In this document: in pieces, positions 1 through 11,042 of the stretch
Position numbering within the stretch: the first letter of the stretch is position 1
How the letters are laid out: the number at the start of each line of letters is the position of its first letter
Assembly (NCBI RefSeq): GCF_014648135.1
Contig: NZ_BMQN01000013.1
Location: forward strand, 28,303-92,302
Direction: 5' to 3'
From: Deinococcus sedimenti
GTDB taxonomy: Bacteria; Deinococcota; Deinococci; Deinococcales; Deinococcaceae
DNA: 64,000 nt
The notes under the pieces: generated by a model
Database searches by the model: none
What the model was told of the DNA's origin: nothing
What the model saw: the letters and a program-made list of their open reading frames with translations, nothing else
Made by a program: the position numbers and the translations under genes

Positions 1-1715
1 AACGAGGCGTCCCAGGGGCGCGGGAGGGCGCGGCCGCCGGTGCCGGTGGGTTCCCAGGCGTCCGGCTGGCCGAGGTTGGGCGTCTCGCCGATCAGGATGC
101 CGCCCCTCAGGGTGCTGTCGTCGCTGGCGAAGGTGGCGCCGACGCCGTTGTCGGCGAGGGTGGCGTTCAGCAGGACGTGGTTCCGGCCACGCAGCCACAC
201 ACCGTGGTCGCGGTTCTTGTACGCGGTGAAGGTGCTCAGGGTGGCGGTGACGGGCGCGCTTTTGGGGTCGCTGGGCGTGGTGACGGGGTGGTAGGAGGTG
301 ACCTCGGTGGTGCCGTCGGGTTTCGGGCCGCCATCGAGGTTCAGGCCGCGGTCGGTGCCGTGCGCGACGTTGCCGCTGAAGTCGCCCAGGGGGGTGCGGC
401 GGGGCCAGAGGTCGGTCCTGGCGGCGGCGAGGCCGGTGGGGTGTTCGGGGAACGCGAGCCAGAAGCCGGTGCCGTCCACCCCGGCGGCGACGTTGTTCCT
501 GACGGTGTTGGCGGGGTGGGTGATCCAGTACGCGGCGGGGCGTTTGTCGCTGCCCAGCAGGGGCGTCTGGCCGAGCTTGCTGTCGGGCGCCCTGACGCGC
601 GTGACGAGGTTCCCGCTGAGGGTATTGCCGGTCTCGTCACCGTCTTCCAGGAAGACGCAGTGGCCGATATTGTCGTACGTGACGTTGTCCTGCACGCGCA
701 GCCCCGAGGTGCCGTGCACGACGACGCAGCGGTTGAAGGCGGCGTGGACGCTGCTGCCGCGCAGGTACGAGGTCGGGGCGCTGCCCAGCTGGTGGAAGTG
801 CACAGGGTAGCGGCGCAGGGTGTTCAGCTGCCCCACGCGGGTGAATTCCGCGCCCTCGATGCGGGCGGTGCTGGTGCCCATGATCATGACGTGCGCGCCC
901 ACGCCGGTCTGCGCAGCGTCGTCCGTGGCGGCCACGACGACGTTGCGGGTCAGGAGGCCCACCTCGGCCCGTTCGTTCACGCTGAGGCCCGCGACGGTGA
1001 TCGGGTCGCCCCAGTGCGTGTATTTCAGGGGTGCGGCCAGGGTGACGGTGCTGCCGCTGACGCGCTGCACGGTGACCTGCTCGGTCTGGTTCGCGTTGAA
1101 GTCCGTGCTGGTCAGGGTGAGGTTGTCGCCGGGCTGCCAGTCGGGCGCGCGGTCCAGCGCCAGGGTGCTGCTGCCCTTGCGGGCGGTGGCGTTCAGGCGC
1201 GTCCAGGCGAGGCGGGGCTGCCCGTGGAGTTCCAGGGTGCCGTCCATGACGCCCAGCACGCGGTCGCCCATGCCCATGACGTCCTCACCGGGGGCCTTGT
1301 TCGTCAGGAGGATCTCGGCGTGGTGCGTGAAGGGTTTCGCCTCGCTGCCGATGCGGAGTTCGCCGTGCACCATGACCCACTCGGCACGCAGGGTGCGGTC
1401 GGCCGTGTCGTCGAATTCCAGGGCGCTGCCTGCGGGGATGGTCAGGCCGCCCAGGTCCGGCGGGGTGGTGTCCAGCAGCACGCGTTTCCCGGCGGGGAGG
1501 GTGACCTTCTGCCCGGCGGCGGGCAGCGTGCCGCCCCAGGTGGCGGGATCGCTCCACTTCACGCTGAGGAGCGTGGGGGCCGGTGTAGGTGCCGGGGTCG
1601 GTGCGGGTGTGGGGCTGGGTGTCGGGGTGGGGGTGCCGCTGCCGCCCGACCCTGAGCCGCAGGCGGTCAGGAACGCGGTGATGAGCAGAACGGTGGCAGG
1701 GCGGCGGGCGGGCAT
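1..1715 (-). CDS. G8-domain beta-helix lipoprotein (3' end outside window)
   Basis: About 571 codons are visible and the frame runs off the left edge without a stop. The start is set by a lipoprotein signal, with a short basic N-terminus, a hydrophobic stretch and the lipobox LTAC (Cys20). A Gly/Ser tract and a Thr-Pro repeat linker follow (about residues 29-48). Residues about 50-170 resemble a G8 domain (WSDPATWGG near its start), followed by parallel beta-helix-like sequence with YPVHFHQLG and RVQDNVTYDNIGH. G8 proteins of the CEMIP/PKHD1L1 type bind or process extracellular polysaccharides. Here a surface-anchored glycan-active or adhesive role is inferred. No clear ribosome-binding site is seen before the ATG. 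Confidence 0.75.
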   Translation of the reverse strand, partial: MPARRPATVLLITAFLTACGSGSGGSGTPTPTPSPTPAPTPAPTPAPTLLSVKWSDPATWGGTLPAAGQKVTLPAGKRVLLDTTPPDLGGLTIPAGSALEFDDTADRTLRAEWVMVHGELRIGSEAKPFTHHAEILLTNKAPGEDVMGMGDRVLGVMDGTLELHGQPRLAWTRLNATARKGSSTLALDRAPDWQPGDNLTLTSTDFNANQTEQVTVQRVSGSTVTLAAPLKYTHWGDPITVAGLSVNERAEVGLLTRNVVVAATDDAAQTGVGAHVMIMGTSTARIEGAEFTRVGQLNTLRRYPVHFHQLGSAPTSYLRGSSVHAAFNRCVVVHGTSGLRVQDNVTYDNIGHCVFLEDGDETGNTLSGNLVTRVRAPDSKLGQTPLLGSDKRPAAYWITHPANTVRNNVAAGVDGTGFWLAFPEHPTGLAAARTDLWPRRTPLGDFSGNVAHGTDRGLNLDGGPKPDGTTEVTSYHPVTTPSDPKSAPVTATLSTFTAYKNRDHGVWLRGRNHVLLNATLADNGVGATFASDDSTLRGGILIGETPNLGQPDAWEPTGTGGRALPRPWDAS

Positions 1716-1879
1716 GAAGGAATGATAAACGCACGGTCAGCACCGGGGCGTGAAGGACTTCGCACCCCTCCCCCATCCTGCCCGCACCGGCATCAGCACC
1801 GTCAGGGACAGCGTTCCCAGTCGAAGCACTGCGCGAAGTGGTGCGAGGTCACGACTGCCTGAACCTCGCACACCCACTT

Positions 1880-1916
1880 ACTCATAGTTTTCATAATAGA
1901 TTTCTGGATTATGAGT
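1880..1916 (+). promoter_or_regulatory. Inverted repeats upstream of nadV, candidate operator
   Basis: This AT-rich island in GC-rich DNA holds two nested inverted repeats: CATAAT (1892-1897) with ATTATG (1908-1913), and ACTCATA (1880-1886) with TATGAGT (1910-1916). TANNNT-like hexamers (TAGTTT 1884-1889, TAGATT 1897-1902) overlap them, so a bound repressor could block transcription of the nadV operon. NAD-salvage operons are often controlled by NrtR-type Nudix regulators, but the regulator here is not known. Confidence 0.5.
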
Positions 1917-1948
1917 TAAGCAAGAGGTTGCACCATAGGAGGCACCCC

Positions 1949-3337
1949 ATGACCACTCCCCTGAACGACCACAACATCATCCTCGACACCGACAGCTACA
2001 AGAGCAGCCACTTCCTGCAGTACCCGAAAGGCACCACCCGCCTCTTCAGCTATCTGGAAAGTCGCGGCGGCAAGTACCCGCAGACGCGCTTCTTCGGCCT
2101 GCAGTACATCCTCGACCGCTACCTGACCACCCGCGTCACCGCCGAGATGGTCGAGGAAGCCCGCGCGCTGATCGAGGCGCACGGCGAACCCTTCCCCTAC
2201 GAAGGCTGGATGCGCGTCGTGAACGTCCACGGCGGCCGCCTCCCCCTGGAAGTCCGCGCCGTGCCGGAAGGCACGCTGGTGCCCATCCACAACGTCCTGC
2301 TGAGCTGCACGAACACCGACCCCGAGCTGCCGTGGCTGGTCGGCTGGTTCGAGACGATGCTGATGCGCGTCTGGTACCCCACCACCGTCGCCACGCAGAG
2401 CTGGCACATCCGCGAGATCATCCGCGCCGCCCTCGAAAAAACCAGCGACCGCCCGGCCGAGGAACTCCCGTTCAAACTGCACGACTTCGGGTCCAGGGGC
2501 GTCAGCAGCCGCGAAAGCGCAGGCATCGGCGGCCTCGCGCACCTCATCAACTTCCAGGGCAGCGACACCCTCGAAGCCCTGCGCGTCGCCCGGAACCACT
2601 ACGACGCCGACATCGCCGCCTTCAGCATCCCCGCCGCCGAGCACAGCACCATCACGTCCTGGGGCAAGGCGCACGAGGTCGACGCGTACCGCAACATGAT
2701 CACGCAGTTCAGCCGCCCCGGCAGCATCTACGCCGTCGTCAGCGACAGCTACGACCTCAAGAACGCCATCAACACCCTCTGGGGCGAGGAACTCAAAGCC
2801 GAAGTCATCGCCTCGGGCGGTACCCTGGTCGTCCGGCCCGACAGCGGCGAACCGCCCGCCATGGTCCGCCTCGCCGTGAACGCCCTGGCCGCCAAGTACG
2901 GCACGACCACCAACAGCAAGGGCTACAAGGTCCTGAACCACGTGCGCGTCATCCAGGGCGACGGCATCGACGAGGACACCATCCGCCAGATCCTCGGGAA
3001 TCTCGACGTGGACGGCTACAGCGCCGAAAACGTGAGCTTCGGCATGGGCGGAGCCCTGTTGCAGAAAGTCGACCGCGACACCCAACGCTTCGCGTACAAG
3101 GCCAGCGCAGGCCAGATCGACGGCGCGTACCGCGGCATCTACAAAGACCCCGTCACCGACCCCGGCAAACGCAGCAAGGACGGCGTCCTCGACCTCGTGC
3201 AGGAAGGCGGCCGCATGGTCACCAAGGCGTACAGGACCTTCGACACCGACTTCCCCGGCAGCCTCATGCGCACCGTGTACAAAGACGGCGAACTGATCGT
3301 CCGCGACACGTTGGACACGATCCGGGGGCGCGGCTAA
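1949..3337 (+). CDS. nadV: Nicotinamide phosphoribosyltransferase
   Basis: A 462-residue cytoplasmic enzyme that joins nicotinamide and PRPP to make NMN, the entry step of the one-step NAD salvage route. Family motifs are clear: DTDSYKSSHFLQYP at the N-terminus, HDFGSRGVSS near residue 180, GGTLVVRPDSGEPP near 290 and GGALLQKVDRDTQRF near 370. Length matches bacterial NadV and animal NAMPT. An in-frame ATG lies upstream at 1838, but the ATG at 1949 has a perfect AGGAGG at 1937-1942, so this start was chosen. It is followed after 3 bases by a macro-domain gene, so NAD synthesis and ADP-ribose handling are probably co-transcribed. Confidence 0.93.
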   Translation: MTTPLNDHNIILDTDSYKSSHFLQYPKGTTRLFSYLESRGGKYPQTRFFGLQYILDRYLTTRVTAEMVEEARALIEAHGEPFPYEGWMRVVNVHGGRLPLEVRAVPEGTLVPIHNVLLSCTNTDPELPWLVGWFETMLMRVWYPTTVATQSWHIREIIRAALEKTSDRPAEELPFKLHDFGSRGVSSRESAGIGGLAHLINFQGSDTLEALRVARNHYDADIAAFSIPAAEHSTITSWGKAHEVDAYRNMITQFSRPGSIYAVVSDSYDLKNAINTLWGEELKAEVIASGGTLVVRPDSGEPPAMVRLAVNALAAKYGTTTNSKGYKVLNHVRVIQGDGIDEDTIRQILGNLDVDGYSAENVSFGMGGALLQKVDRDTQRFAYKASAGQIDGAYRGIYKDPVTDPGKRSKDGVLDLVQEGGRMVTKAYRTFDTDFPGSLMRTVYKDGELIVRDTLDTIRGRG

Positions 3338-3340
3338 GCC

Positions 3341-3952
3341 ATGAATCTCACAGGCGTCCGCTTCGACCTCCGGGATCGCCACCCGGCGGTCGTGGACGCC
3401 TGGGCGGCGCATTTCGCGGGTGTGGATCAGGTGCGCGTGCAGGTTGGGGACATCTTTCAGGATGAGGCGGACGCGCTGGTCAGCCCCGCGAACAGTTTCG
3501 GGTTCATGGACGGCGGGATCGATCTGGCGTTCAGTGAGCAGTTCGGGTGGGACCTGCAGGCACGCGTGCAGGAGCGCATCCGCCGGGACTATCACGGGGA
3601 GTTGCTGGTCGGGCAGGCGCTTATCGTGCCGACGCTGGACGCGGTGTGGCCGCACCTGATCTGCGCGCCGACCATGCGCGTCCCGGCAGACGTGTCCGGC
3701 ACGCCGAATGCGTTCCTGGCGTTCCGGGCGGCGCTGCTGGCAGTGCAGGCGCACAACGCGTCGGGCGGGTCGCCCATCCGGCGGGTGGCGTGTCCGGGGC
3801 TGGGCACCGCGATTGGCCGCATAGCGCCGGACGTGTGCGCCCGGCAGATGCGCGCCGCGTTCGACGCGGTGGTGCTGGGCCGCACGCCGGAGCTGCCCAC
3901 GTTGCAGGACGCGAAGCTCTGGCACGTGCGGCTGACCCGCGCGGATCTGTGA
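3341..3952 (+). CDS. Macro-domain (ADP-ribose-binding) protein
   Basis: A 203-residue protein with the macro-domain signature DALVSPANSFGFMDGGID at about residues 45-62 and a second conserved loop, ACPGLGTAIG, near 150. Macro domains bind ADP-ribose. Many remove ADP-ribose from proteins or hydrolyse ADP-ribose-1''-phosphate. It starts 3 bases after the nadV stop, so the pair is an operon ending at the hairpin at 3957-3988. The likely role is to process ADP-ribose released by NAD-consuming reactions while NadV recycles the nicotinamide. The exact substrate cannot be read from sequence. Confidence 0.88.
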   Translation: MNLTGVRFDLRDRHPAVVDAWAAHFAGVDQVRVQVGDIFQDEADALVSPANSFGFMDGGIDLAFSEQFGWDLQARVQERIRRDYHGELLVGQALIVPTLDAVWPHLICAPTMRVPADVSGTPNAFLAFRAALLAVQAHNASGGSPIRRVACPGLGTAIGRIAPDVCARQMRAAFDAVVLGRTPELPTLQDAKLWHVRLTRADL

Positions 3953-3956
3953 ACGG

Positions 3957-3988
3957 CAGCAGCCCCCGGCCAACGCTGGGGGCTGCTG
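3957..3988. terminator. Bidirectional hairpin between the nadV operon and dnaX
   Basis: CAGCAGCCCCC (3957-3967) pairs perfectly over 11 bp with GGGGGCTGCTG (3978-3988) around a 10-base loop, with a T-containing tract after it. It lies between the convergent macro-domain gene and dnaX. Confidence 0.75.
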
Positions 3989-3994
3989 TTCCGT

Positions 3995-6355
3995 TTACTC
4001 GTCGTCCTCTTCGGGGAGGTCGGTGTCTGTGGTGTCGGGGGCGGGTGGGGCGTTGCGGTTCTTGCCGATCTCGCGGACGCGGCCACCGAAGCGGTTGCGG
4101 ATGTCCTCGTAGACGGGGTGGGCGCGGATGTCGCCGGGCCGTCCGGGGGTCGCCCTGGCGTCCTGTGGGGGGGCTTTCGCTTCCTGCGGGGCGGGCGTGG
4201 GGGCCAGGGTGGGTTTCGGGGCGGGCCGGGGCACGCTGAGGTCCGCGAAGGGCATGTCCTCCTCGGGTGGCAGGTCGCCGAGCAGGTCGGGGCCGCCGAA
4301 GGCGTTCCAGTCGGGTTCCTCGGTGATGACCTCGCCCAGGTAGAGGTTCCGTTCGCTGCGGGGGGGCGGCCCGGCGTCACGGGGGGTGCTGGCGGGCTGC
4401 GCGGCGGGCGTGTCGTCCCACGGGCCGGATTCGAGGTCGGCCAGTGGGGCGGGCGCGGCGTCGTCCGGGCTGGCGGGGGGCACGCGCCGTTCGGGGAGGG
4501 GTGGGGGGAGCGTGGCGACGCTGGCGCGCGGGGGCGGGGCGGCCTGGGTCTGCGGGGTGGCCTGCGGCGGCTGCGCCTGCATGGGCTGGACCTGAGTGGA
4601 TTGCGCTTGGCTGGCCTGGGCCTGTGGCGGGTCGATGGGCGCGAAGTCCGGGCCGCGCGTGCTCGTGGGGCGGCGGGGGGCGCTGCGGGTCGGGTCGAAC
4701 GGCGCGACGTCCGGCACGGCCCCGTGGTCCGGCGCAGGCTCGCGGACGGGAGGAGCGGCGCGGGCCGGGGCTGGGGCGGGTGGGGTGGGGTCGGGCGTGG
4801 GTGCCGGGGTGCTGCCCGCCTGTCCCCCACCGGATTGACCTCCGCCGAGGTTCACGCGGCGACCCCCCTCCGGTGCGATCAGTTCGAACGTGACCGGCCC
4901 GAAGACCGTCAGGACGATCTTGGCGATGTCGTCGAATTTTGCGGCGACCTGTTTGGCGTGGAAGGCGTTGCGGTCGTCGTACCCGAGGCTGACGTAGCCG
5001 GGTTCGGCGTGCTGCCGGGCGGGTTTCAGGAACGCGCGCAGCTGCATGCTGGCCTGTCGGGTCACGTCCGCCCAGCTGCCCCCCGTCGGGGCGGGGACGG
5101 GCTGGGTGGGGTCGGGACTGGCGGCGCGCGGGCCGGGGCCTGCGCCGCCGGGCGCGGGGGTGGGCGCGCGGCGGGCCTCCCCCACCGGGCCGGATTGCGC
5201 GGCGGGTGGGTTGGCGCGCAGCGTGGCGAGTTCCTTCTCCAGGCGGTTCAGGCGCTGCGCGAGGTCAGCCGGGAGGGCGCCCCCCGCGCCCGCGCTGGCC
5301 GGGGCGCTGCTGCCGGTCACGCTGTCGGCGGCGAGCAGGGCGTGCGTCAGGGCCAGTTCGAGGCTCTGCTGGTCGGCCGCGCGGGCAAAGCGGGATTCCT
5401 GCTCGTCCAGCGCCGCCTGGAGTTTCAGCAGGCGGGGAATGTCCGCGCCGTCCAAGCGGCCCTCGGGGTTCAGGCCCAGTTCGGCGTGCAGGGCCGCGCC
5501 CAGCGCCGCGACGAGCCCCTCGACGACCGTGCGGGCCGCGAAGCCGTCGCGGTACAGGTGCCCCGCGCCACTCAGGGCGGCGCCCGCGTCGCCACTCACC
5601 AGGGCGGCGGCGATGCCGCGCACACGCTCGCCGGGCGGGAGACCCAGCGCCTCCTCCACACCCGCGCGGGTCACGGCCGTTCCGGCGGCCAGCATGCGTT
5701 CCAGCAGGCTCTCGCCGTCACGCATCGCCCCGTCGGCCAGTCGCCCGATGAGTTGCAGCGCGTCGCCCTCGGCGCGGACGCCCTCGCGCTGGGCGAGTCC
5801 GGCGAGTTTCCCGGCGATCTCCTCCGGGGTCAGGCGGCGGAAACGGTAGTGCTGGCAGCGGGAGAGGATCGTGGGGATGATCTTCTCCGGTTCGGTGGTC
5901 GCCAGGATGAAGATGACGTGACCGGGTGGCTCCTCCAGCGTCTTGAGGAGCGCGTTGAACGCCGCGCGGCTCATCATGTGCGCCTCGTCCAGGATGTAGA
6001 TCTTCTTCCCGCCGCGCATGGCCGCCAGACCGACCTTCTCGCGCAGGTCACGGACGTCGTCGACGCTGTTGTTGCTGGCCGCGTCGATCTCCATGACGTC
6101 CGGGTGCGACCCGGCGCGGACACTCAGGCACGACTCGCACTCCCCGCAGGGTTTCGGCAGGGGGCCGGTGCAGTTGGCGGTCATGGCGATCAGGCGGGCG
6201 GTGGTGGTCTTCCCCACCCCGCGCGGCCCGCTGAACAGGTACGCGTGCCCGACGCGCCCCTGCTCCAGCGCGGCCTTCAGGACGTCCTTGACGTGCTCCT
6301 GCCCGACCACGTCCTCCCACCGGACCGGGCGGGCCCGCTGGTAGATGGCACTCAC
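3995..6355 (-). CDS. dnaX: DNA polymerase III gamma/tau subunit
   Basis: A 786-residue clamp-loader ATPase of the replicative polymerase. The N-terminal AAA+ part shows Walker A GPRGVGKTT (about 44-52), a zinc-binding CTGPLPKPCGECESC, Walker B ILDEAHM and the sensor region FILATTEPEKI. Domain III follows, then a long Pro/Ala-rich low-complexity linker (about 360-700) and an acidic C-terminus (TDLPEEDDE). The start is GTG at 6355, preceded on the minus strand by GGAGGAG. A -10-like TAGAAT sits at 6463-6468, about 100 bases upstream. No A-rich slippery run was seen in the reading frame, so a gamma form made by slippage (as in Thermus) is not supported. Confidence 0.95.
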   Translation of the reverse strand: MSAIYQRARPVRWEDVVGQEHVKDVLKAALEQGRVGHAYLFSGPRGVGKTTTARLIAMTANCTGPLPKPCGECESCLSVRAGSHPDVMEIDAASNNSVDDVRDLREKVGLAAMRGGKKIYILDEAHMMSRAAFNALLKTLEEPPGHVIFILATTEPEKIIPTILSRCQHYRFRRLTPEEIAGKLAGLAQREGVRAEGDALQLIGRLADGAMRDGESLLERMLAAGTAVTRAGVEEALGLPPGERVRGIAAALVSGDAGAALSGAGHLYRDGFAARTVVEGLVAALGAALHAELGLNPEGRLDGADIPRLLKLQAALDEQESRFARAADQQSLELALTHALLAADSVTGSSAPASAGAGGALPADLAQRLNRLEKELATLRANPPAAQSGPVGEARRAPTPAPGGAGPGPRAASPDPTQPVPAPTGGSWADVTRQASMQLRAFLKPARQHAEPGYVSLGYDDRNAFHAKQVAAKFDDIAKIVLTVFGPVTFELIAPEGGRRVNLGGGQSGGGQAGSTPAPTPDPTPPAPAPARAAPPVREPAPDHGAVPDVAPFDPTRSAPRRPTSTRGPDFAPIDPPQAQASQAQSTQVQPMQAQPPQATPQTQAAPPPRASVATLPPPLPERRVPPASPDDAAPAPLADLESGPWDDTPAAQPASTPRDAGPPPRSERNLYLGEVITEEPDWNAFGGPDLLGDLPPEEDMPFADLSVPRPAPKPTLAPTPAPQEAKAPPQDARATPGRPGDIRAHPVYEDIRNRFGGRVREIGKNRNAPPAPDTTDTDLPEEDDE

Positions 6356-6506
6356 GCGCTCCTCCGTCCGGCGCGGCGCAGGAGCGGCTCGAACGCTGAA
6401 CCACGCGGCCTCTCGCCGCTCAACCCGACCTCATCCCTGCACGCACGCCGCTTCACCTCACCATTCTAGAGCCCACGGGAAGCGGGGCGCAGTGACGGGG
6501 GGAGGA

Positions 6507-6573
6507 GTTGATGGTTGATGGTCGAAGGTTGATGGAGGGACGGCCGTTTCCATCAACCATCACCTTTCAACCA

Positions 6574-6580
<7 letters not shown>
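6507..6580 (-). repeat. GATGGTTGATGG hairpin repeat (family F3, copy a)
   Basis: Reiterated GGTTGATGG units on one arm pair with CCATCAACC units on the other, with GGACGGCCG in the loop region. In maeA orientation it starts at the gene's last codons: the maeA stop (6574-6576) lies inside the repeat. It may serve as the maeA terminator. A related copy lies at 8447-8480. Confidence 0.7.
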
Positions 6581-8310
<1,730 letters not shown>

Positions 8311-8446
8311 GACGCTCCAGCATAGCGGCCCCCCGCTGCACCCTGTCCAGGAACACGGCGCACGAAACGCACGCCGCCCCCCAGGCCGCAGCGGACGTCA
8401 GTTCAGCCCGTGAACAGAAGGCGGGCAGAGGCGGGAACCGGCCCCC

Positions 8447-8480
8447 TCTCCATCACCTCTCAACCATCACCCATCAACCC
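8447..8480 (-). repeat. GATGGTTGATGG-type repeat (family F3, copy b)
   Basis: CATCAACC / CATCACC / CAACCATCACC units on the plus strand match copy a at 6507-6580. As in copy a, the stop codon of the upstream gene (the thioesterase, 8467-8469) is inside the repeat and reads GGG TGA TGG TTG. This copy is shorter and lacks the second arm. Confidence 0.6.
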
Positions 8481-8889
8481 TTTCCGCCCAGCGGGCGCGC
8501 AGCGTGTCGAAGCCCGCGTCGATCCGCGACTGCGGCAGGACCATCTGCGTGGTACTCCCGTGGCCGATCTCGTCGCCGAGTTCGTTCACGGCGCGCATCC
8601 GGGCGACGATCCGGCGGCCCTCCATCCGGTCGAAGGTGGCGGTCACGGTGACGGTCATGCCGGGCAGCGCGGACGCCGTGTGCGTGACGTCCACCTGCGT
8701 CCCGATGCCACCCTCACCGTCTTCCAGGAACGGCAGGATGATCTTGCGTCCGGCCTCCTCGAAGTGCCTGGCCATCCAGTACGTGGCGTACACGGGGTGC
8801 AGGCGGCCCAGCTCGCCGAACTCGACGGTCATGTCGTCGGTGACGGTCACGGTCAGGGTCTGCGTGAAACCTTCAGGGATGGCGTGCAT
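8467..8889 (-). CDS. FlK-like thioesterase
   Basis: A 140-residue single hot-dog domain, similar in length and pattern to fluoroacetyl-CoA-thioesterase-like proteins ([20 protein letters not shown], then [17 protein letters not shown]). These hydrolyse acyl-CoA thioesters. The substrate is unknown here. An upstream in-frame ATG exists near 8941, but the ATG at 8889 has TAGCCT (8897-8902) 7 bases before it, so a leaderless start at 8889 is preferred. Its 5' end faces the divergent YihY/BrkB-family gene. Confidence 0.7.
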   Translation of the reverse strand: MHAIPEGFTQTLTVTVTDDMTVEFGELGRLHPVYATYWMARHFEEAGRKIILPFLEDGEGGIGTQVDVTHTASALPGMTVTVTATFDRMEGRRIVARMRAVNELGDEIGHGSTTQMVLPQSRIDAGFDTLRARWAERVDG

Positions 8890-8979
8890 GAGGAGCAGGC
8901 TAGCGTCCGCGGGCAGTATGGGGAAAGCGTGAATCCCAGCCATGCGGACACCCGCTCGGCGCGTCCGTAGACTGCCGGG

Positions 8980-10149
8980 ATGAGGCTCAAGCCTGCCGAC
9001 CTGTTCACGCTGCTGCGCGAGGCGTTCCTGGCCTTCGGGCAGGACCAGGCCCCGCGACTGGCGGCGGCCATCGCCTACTACGCGATCTTCAGCATCGCGC
9101 CCATGCTGCTGCTGGGCGTGGTGCTCGCCGGGCGGCTGATCTCGAACGTGGACGTGCAGGCGCAGCTGTTCGGGCCGGGCAGTCTGGTCGCGCAGAACCT
9201 CGGGGACAGCACCGCCGAGTTCCTGCGGGGCCTCGTGAACACCGACTCTCTGCAGAAGGGCAGCCTGATCGCCACGCTGGGCGCGTTCGTGACGCTGTTC
9301 CTGGGGGCCACGGGACTGTTCGTGCAGCTTCAGGGCGCGCTGAACGCCATGTGGGGCGCGGATCCCGCCCCGCCGCAGGGCTTCCTGCACGTGCTGGTCA
9401 CGCGCGTGAAGTCCTTCGTGATGATCCTCGCCATCGGGCTGGTGCTGATCGTGTTCCTGGGCCTGAACACGTACCTGTCGGCCATCGCGCAGGGATTGGG
9501 GGACACCATCGGGGCGGGGGCGTTCTTCGTGCGGCTGGGCACGGCGCTGCTGTCCATGCTGTTCCTGACGCCGGTGTTCGCCGGGATCTACAAGGTCCTG
9601 CCGGACGTGAAACTGGAGTGGCGGGAGGTCTGGGTGGGGGGCGCGTTCACGGCGACGCTGTTCACGCTGGGGCAGTTGGGCATCGGCCTGTACCTGGGTC
9701 AGGCGGCGCCGGGCAGCGTGTTCGCGGGCGCGGCGTCGCTGGTGGTGCTGCTGCTGTGGATCTACTACTCCGCGATGATCTTCTTCTTCGGCGCGGAGGT
9801 CACGTGGGTGTACTCGCAGAAGTTCGGCACGCACGCCGGGGGCGCCGCGAACACCGCGAAGAAGGAGGCGCTGGCCGCGCAGGGCGTGGACATCGACCCG
9901 ACCGAGAGCGCGCAGGAACGCGACGCGAAGGACGCGGCGGGCGCGCCGATCCGGGACGCGCGCGGCCGGGTGCTGGGCGTACCCGTCCCGAAACTGCCCC
10001 GCGTCCTGCCACGCGTGCCACGCCGCGACGAGGGCCGCGTGCTGCCCACTGTCCGCGCCACCCTGTGGAACGCCGTGACAGCCGTGCTGGCGGTCCCGGC
10101 CGTGATCGTGCTGCGGCTGCTGGGCATCACCGGCGGACGGCGAAGGTAA
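8980..10149 (+). CDS. YihY/BrkB family inner-membrane protein
   Basis: A 389-residue membrane protein of the family once annotated as ribonuclease BN (function unresolved). About six hydrophobic segments lie between residues 30 and 270. Family patterns are [19 protein letters not shown] near the N-terminus and [20 protein letters not shown] near 255-274. A charged, proline-rich cytoplasmic tail of about 100 residues follows. The ATG has TAGACT at 8968-8973, 6 bases upstream. A 23-bp perfect hairpin ends the gene. Confidence 0.85.
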   Translation: MRLKPADLFTLLREAFLAFGQDQAPRLAAAIAYYAIFSIAPMLLLGVVLAGRLISNVDVQAQLFGPGSLVAQNLGDSTAEFLRGLVNTDSLQKGSLIATLGAFVTLFLGATGLFVQLQGALNAMWGADPAPPQGFLHVLVTRVKSFVMILAIGLVLIVFLGLNTYLSAIAQGLGDTIGAGAFFVRLGTALLSMLFLTPVFAGIYKVLPDVKLEWREVWVGGAFTATLFTLGQLGIGLYLGQAAPGSVFAGAASLVVLLLWIYYSAMIFFFGAEVTWVYSQKFGTHAGGAANTAKKEALAAQGVDIDPTESAQERDAKDAAGAPIRDARGRVLGVPVPKLPRVLPRVPRRDEGRVLPTVRATLWNAVTAVLAVPAVIVLRLLGITGGRRR

Positions 10150-10203
10150 GAGAACAGGCATGGGGCGGAGGTGAACCACGACCTCCGCCCCATGCCTGTT
10201 CTC
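10150..10203. terminator. Perfect 23-bp hairpin between convergent genes
   Basis: The arm at 10150-10172 (GAGAACAGGCATGGGG then CGGAGGT) is exactly complementary to 10181-10203, leaving an 8-base loop. It begins one base after the stop of the YihY/BrkB-family gene and lies before the 3' end of hisA. There is no real T-run, so it is either a strong bidirectional terminator or a palindromic repeat used as one. Confidence 0.8.
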
Positions 10204-10269
10204 CGTGACTTCCCGCTCTGTTCGGTGCAGGGGATCCGAGAAAACCCCTGCCCCCACTGAACACCGCCT

Positions 10270-10983
10270 TCAGTCCAGCGTGGCAGGGAACGGCAGGATG
10301 CCCTCGTAGATGGCGCGGCCCACGATGGCCCCCTCGATGCGCTCCTCGCGCAGCAGTCGCACGTCGTCCAGGTTGGCGACGCCGCCGCCCACGATCAGGG
10401 TATTCGTCCAGAGACGGCGGACCTGCGCCATCAGCTCGCGGTTCAGGCCGCGCAGCGTGCCGTCGCGGGTGACGTCCGTAAAGATCAGGGTCTCCAGGCC
10501 CGCGTCGGCCAGCGTGGGGGTCAGGTCGGCGACCATGACGCCGCTGCCCTGCGCCCAGCCGTGCGTGGCGACCTCCAGCCCGCGTGCGTCCAGGCTGACG
10601 ACCACGCGTTCCGGTCCGTGCGCGGCGATCAGGTCCCGCACCAGTTCGGGTTGCTTGACGGCGGCGGTACCGATCACGACGCGGTGCACGCCCAGGCGCA
10701 GCAGCTCCTCGGCGGCCTCGCGGCTGCGGATGCCGCCGCCCACCTCCACGGGCACGTCCAGCTCGGCGGTGATCTGCGCGATCACGGCGCGGTTCTCGCC
10801 GCGTCCCGTGGCGGCGTCCAGGTCCACGAGGTGCACGAGGCCCGCGCCCAGGCCGACCCAGTGGCGGGCGGCGTCCAGGGGAGAGTCGAAGTAGACGGTC
10901 TCGCGGTCGGGGTCGCCCTCGAACAGGCGCACGGCGCGGCCGGACTGGATGTCCACGCAGGGAATGATGAGCGGCTCTTGCAT
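10270..10983 (-). CDS. hisA: Histidine biosynthesis isomerase HisA
   Basis: A 237-residue TIM barrel that isomerises ProFAR to PRFAR, step four of histidine synthesis. Hallmarks are [19 protein letters not shown] at the N-terminus (Asp catalytic base), VEVGGGIRS (about 80), [12 protein letters not shown] (about 168-179, the second catalytic Asp) and [11 protein letters not shown] near 200. Other his genes are not adjacent, so the pathway is scattered. The ATG at 10983 has TATCCT (10991-10996) 7 bases before it. Confidence 0.95.
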   Translation of the reverse strand: MQEPLIIPCVDIQSGRAVRLFEGDPDRETVYFDSPLDAARHWVGLGAGLVHLVDLDAATGRGENRAVIAQITAELDVPVEVGGGIRSREAAEELLRLGVHRVVIGTAAVKQPELVRDLIAAHGPERVVVSLDARGLEVATHGWAQGSGVMVADLTPTLADAGLETLIFTDVTRDGTLRGLNRELMAQVRRLWTNTLIVGGGVANLDDVRLLREERIEGAIVGRAIYEGILPFPATLD

Positions 10984-10990
10984 GAGCTTC

Positions 10991-11036
10991 AGGATACGGG
11001 CCCGGCTCGCGCGGGGGCGCCGGAGGGGGCTACACT
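10991..11036. promoter_or_regulatory. Divergent promoter pair hisA / glycosyltransferase
   Basis: TATCCT on the minus strand (10991-10996) serves hisA and TACACT on the plus strand (11031-11036) serves the glycosyltransferase. Each is 6-7 bases from its start codon, so both mRNAs are expected to be leaderless. The two boxes are 34 bases apart and leave little room for separate operators. Confidence 0.65.
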
Positions 11037-11042
11037 GCGCGG

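Noticed and set aside
1916..3973. A 685-codon minus-strand frame opposite nadV and the macro-domain gene
   Set aside because: It has no domain, signal or ribosome site, its composition is that of an antisense shadow, and both plus-strand genes are unambiguous.
3995..6355. Programmed slippage in dnaX giving a short gamma form
   Set aside because: No A-rich slippery heptamer or long A run was seen in the frame, only GC-rich linker sequence.
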